Below, piece by piece: positions 62,448-64,000 of a stretch of 64,000 nt of DNA; the stretch's first letter is position 1, and each line of letters opens with the position of its first letter. This stretch comes from Desulfolithobacter dissulfuricans (lineage in GTDB: Bacteria; Desulfobacterota; Desulfobulbia; Desulfobulbales; Desulfobulbaceae): the NCBI RefSeq assembly GCF_025998535.1, contig NZ_AP024233.1:1930001-1994000 (forward strand), given 5' to 3'. The notes under the pieces were generated by a model. That model was not told the origin of the DNA, searched no databases, and saw only the letters and a list, made by a program, of their open reading frames with translations. Made by a program: the position numbers and the translations under genes.

Positions 62448-62967
62448 TTCCGGCTCCTTTGGCTTCATTGATTCGTTCCCAGAGGGTGTTGGTCGCGGCG
62501 CCGGCCATGGCATCGGAAAGGGTCATGTACTCCTTGAATATTCCCTGGGCAATGCTTTCATCAAGAATTAACCGTTCCGGATTGGGGTGGTCGACAAGCG
62601 TGATATCAAACAGGTCCTGCATCTCCCGCTCTGTCCAGTCCGCGCTTTTCAGATACGGAGTAATGGACGCGACTGTCCCGTCTTCTGTCACCAGCGTGGC
62701 GGTCAGCAGCACGCCATCCACGTCAAAATGGTATGCTATCTCGTAGCCTGAATCGATCACATAGGGGCTGACAGTCACAACCCGGCCGCCATGTTTCCTG
62801 ACCAGGGTTGCCACTGCGGCGATGTCGGACTTGTCGTGCAGCTTGACATACAGATCCTGGTTTCCCGTGGAATCGGCACAGACGGCTTTCTGTTCAAATC
62901 CAGAATTGACATACACCTTCAGCTCGGAAAGAAGGGTGGATGCCAGCTCCTTTTTGTTTGTCATCAT
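62440..62967 (-). CDS. cooU: hydrogenase subunit related to NuoC
   Basis: 175 aa. The NuoC/30-kDa family signature is present in EREMQDLFDITLVDHPNPERLILDE near residue 130. It scaffolds the large subunit in complex-I-like hydrogenases. The start is one of two adjacent ATGs (62967 or 62964); the second overlaps the cooX stop. A good AGAGG lies upstream. Order cooL-cooX-cooU-cooH matches the coo operon. Confidence 0.92.
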   Translation of the reverse strand: MMTNKKELASTLLSELKVYVNSGFEQKAVCADSTGNQDLYVKLHDKSDIAAVATLVRKHGGRVVTVSPYVIDSGYEIAYHFDVDGVLLTATLVTEDGTVASITPYLKSADWTEREMQDLFDITLVDHPNPERLILDESIAQGIFKEYMTLSDAMAGAATNTLWERINEAKGAGNE

Positions 62968-63473
62968 AGGTACAACCTCTTGAAATTCTCAATTCTTCTG
63001 CACTCGGGACAGAGCGATACCAGCTGGCGGAGTTCATCGGTAACCTCTGTATAGGCACGCTGCAAAAGCGGTTCTACCGGAGGCTTTATATTCTGGCCGC
63101 ACTGCCGGCATGGTGTAAAAAGAACCTCACCTTCCGCTGTGGGCCGATATTTTTCACTCTGGGGCTGTGCCGTATGAAAATCATTTGTATGGGCCACAGC
63201 AGATGTGGGGCAGTAATATTCACAGTTACCGCAATGGGTACATGTGCCCAGCCAGAAAGAGAACGATATCCCCTGACCATCCTCTTTTTCCCTGACCCTG
63301 ATAGCCCCGCCGGGACAGACATATTCGCAGGTGCCGCAGCCGATGCAGAGTTTCTGATCATAGGCGATGATCCCCCGGTACTTTTCCGGAGTAAACGTCT
63401 CTCCAAAGGGATAGGGATCGGTTGTCGGTCCGTTAAAAAAGTTCCTGATCGCTATTTTAAAAAATCCGGCCAT
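62964..63473 (-). CDS. cooX: hydrogenase ferredoxin subunit related to NuoI
   Basis: 169 aa. Two [4Fe-4S] motifs, CIGCGTCEYVCP near residue 43 and CTHCGNCEYYCP near residue 78, as in NuoI and EchF. An additional Cys pair CRQC and later CPECRRIENF suggest one more metal site at the C-terminus, less usual for CooX. It wires electrons from CooF to the NuoB-like subunit. Starts three bases after the cooL stop. Confidence 0.9.
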   Translation of the reverse strand: MAGFFKIAIRNFFNGPTTDPYPFGETFTPEKYRGIIAYDQKLCIGCGTCEYVCPGGAIRVREKEDGQGISFSFWLGTCTHCGNCEYYCPTSAVAHTNDFHTAQPQSEKYRPTAEGEVLFTPCRQCGQNIKPPVEPLLQRAYTEVTDELRQLVSLCPECRRIENFKRLYL

Positions 63474-63476
63474 GGA

Positions 63477-63917
63477 TCACGCCTCTTGCCAGTGGGCAAT
63501 TTTTTCTTTCCAGATGGAGATCGCCTGCGCCACACCGTCAATAATCGACTGGGGACGAACAGGACACCCGCAGACATTCACGTCAACCTCAACGTACTTA
63601 TCAAGAGGTCCCCTGATGGAATAACTGTCCCTGAACACCCCGCCACTGATGGGACAGATACCCACCGCGACCACCACCCGGGGTTCGGGAATCTCGTCAA
63701 GCAAACGTATCAGATACGCTTCTGATCTTGCGGTGACAGGACCAGTGACAAGGACAATATCGGCATGCTTGGGTGATCCGGTGTACTTGCAGCCCAGCCG
63801 TTCGACATCATAACGCGGGATCAGCGCCGTGGTAGCCAGTTCCACGTCACATCCATTGCACGACCCGGTGTTAATCCTGAAAAGCCAGGGTGATTTGATT
63901 GCATATTTTGACAGCAT
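63477..63917 (-). CDS. cooL: hydrogenase small subunit related to NuoB
   Basis: 146 aa. The NuoB/small-subunit Cys set is present: GSCNGCDVE (Cys20, Cys23), VGICPISGG near residue 88 and VCGCPVRPQSIIDG near 118, which bind the proximal [4Fe-4S] cluster. Docks to the large subunit near the catalytic site. The ATG at 63917 is behind AGGAG and 9 bases after the upstream gene's stop. Confidence 0.95.
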   Translation of the reverse strand: MLSKYAIKSPWLFRINTGSCNGCDVELATTALIPRYDVERLGCKYTGSPKHADIVLVTGPVTARSEAYLIRLLDEIPEPRVVVAVGICPISGGVFRDSYSIRGPLDKYVEVDVNVCGCPVRPQSIIDGVAQAISIWKEKIAHWQEA

Positions 63918-63926
63918 TGCGATCTC

Positions 63927-64000
63927 CTATGAAAACAGGACCAGCCCAAGGCTCAAGAGGGAAAGAGCCGTGGGCACGATCAAGAGAAATTTAAAGGCCT
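63927..64000 (-). CDS. cooK: C-terminal end of NuoH-like membrane subunit
   Basis: The last 24 codons end FKFLLIVPTALSLLSLGLVLFS and TAG at 63927-63929, a hydrophobic terminal helix. By position directly before cooL it should be the NuoH/EchB/CooK proton-channel subunit. Most of the gene lies beyond the window. Confidence 0.6.
   Translation of the reverse strand, partial: AFKFLLIVPTALSLLSLGLVLFS

Overview
The window reads as chromosomal DNA of a moderately GC-rich, anaerobic, Gram-negative bacterium, most likely a sulfate- or sulfur-metabolising member of Desulfobacterota, perhaps near Desulfobulbales. The basis is gene content: a Crp/Fnr regulator divergent from a hybrid-cluster protein with its iron-sulfur satellite genes, a Coo-type energy-converting [NiFe] hydrogenase, a Feo iron-uptake operon with the small Cys-rich FeoB partner, a complete bat (aerotolerance) operon, and many histidine kinases and chemoreceptors. 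No rRNA, tRNA or CRISPR array was recognised, and the genus assignment is inference.

Layout. 1-6 kb (minus strand): truncated PAS histidine kinase, CPA2-type cation antiporter, CcsB-like cytochrome c biogenesis protein. 6.2-8.6 kb (plus): nhaR-like regulator broken by a one-base frameshift, then an L,D-transpeptidase coupled to a PilZ protein. 8.6-13.4 kb: HcpR-like regulator divergent from hcp, followed by a siroheme-reductase-like Fe-S protein, a zinc-ribbon HD hydrolase and a ferredoxin-type protein, closed by a strong terminator. 13.5-18.5 kb (mostly minus): histidine kinase with a Cys/Trp cluster, three tiny genes, creA, and leuA preceded by what looks like a complete leucine attenuator with its own leader peptide. 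18.7-23.9 kb (plus): FeoA-like protein coupled to a large MscS channel, and recQ. 23.9-29 kb (minus): hybrid histidine kinase, KaiC-like ATPase, CDF metal transporter. 29.1-32.7 kb (plus): Fur-like site, feoA, small Cys-rich membrane protein, feoB, OmpR-type response regulator.

32.7-43.3 kb is the accessory part: an ECF sigma factor with a membrane partner, a DUF6448-like secreted protein, then three nearly identical group II introns lying head to tail with no exon between them, inserted just after the terminator of a TPR-methyltransferase gene. 43.3-53.4 kb (plus): sensor kinase and the moxR-DUF58-DUF4381-batA-batBC-batD-batE operon. 53.4-64 kb (mostly minus): hypA, a VKOR-thioredoxin fusion, two chemoreceptors (one with the same kind of Cys/Trp cluster as the kinase at 13.5 kb), a barstar-like protein, and cooF-cooH-cooU-cooX-cooL with the end of cooK, a membrane-bound CO- or formate-linked, H2-evolving and ion-pumping hydrogenase.

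The items most worth following are: (i) the leuA attenuator with leader peptide, 1:2 hairpin, 10-bp antiterminator and terminator; (ii) a 168-bp multi-hairpin element present three times with a compensatory base change in one stem; (iii) the abutting triple group II intron array; (iv) the shared Cys/Trp cluster in a kinase and a chemoreceptor; (v) the FeoA-MscS gene pair.
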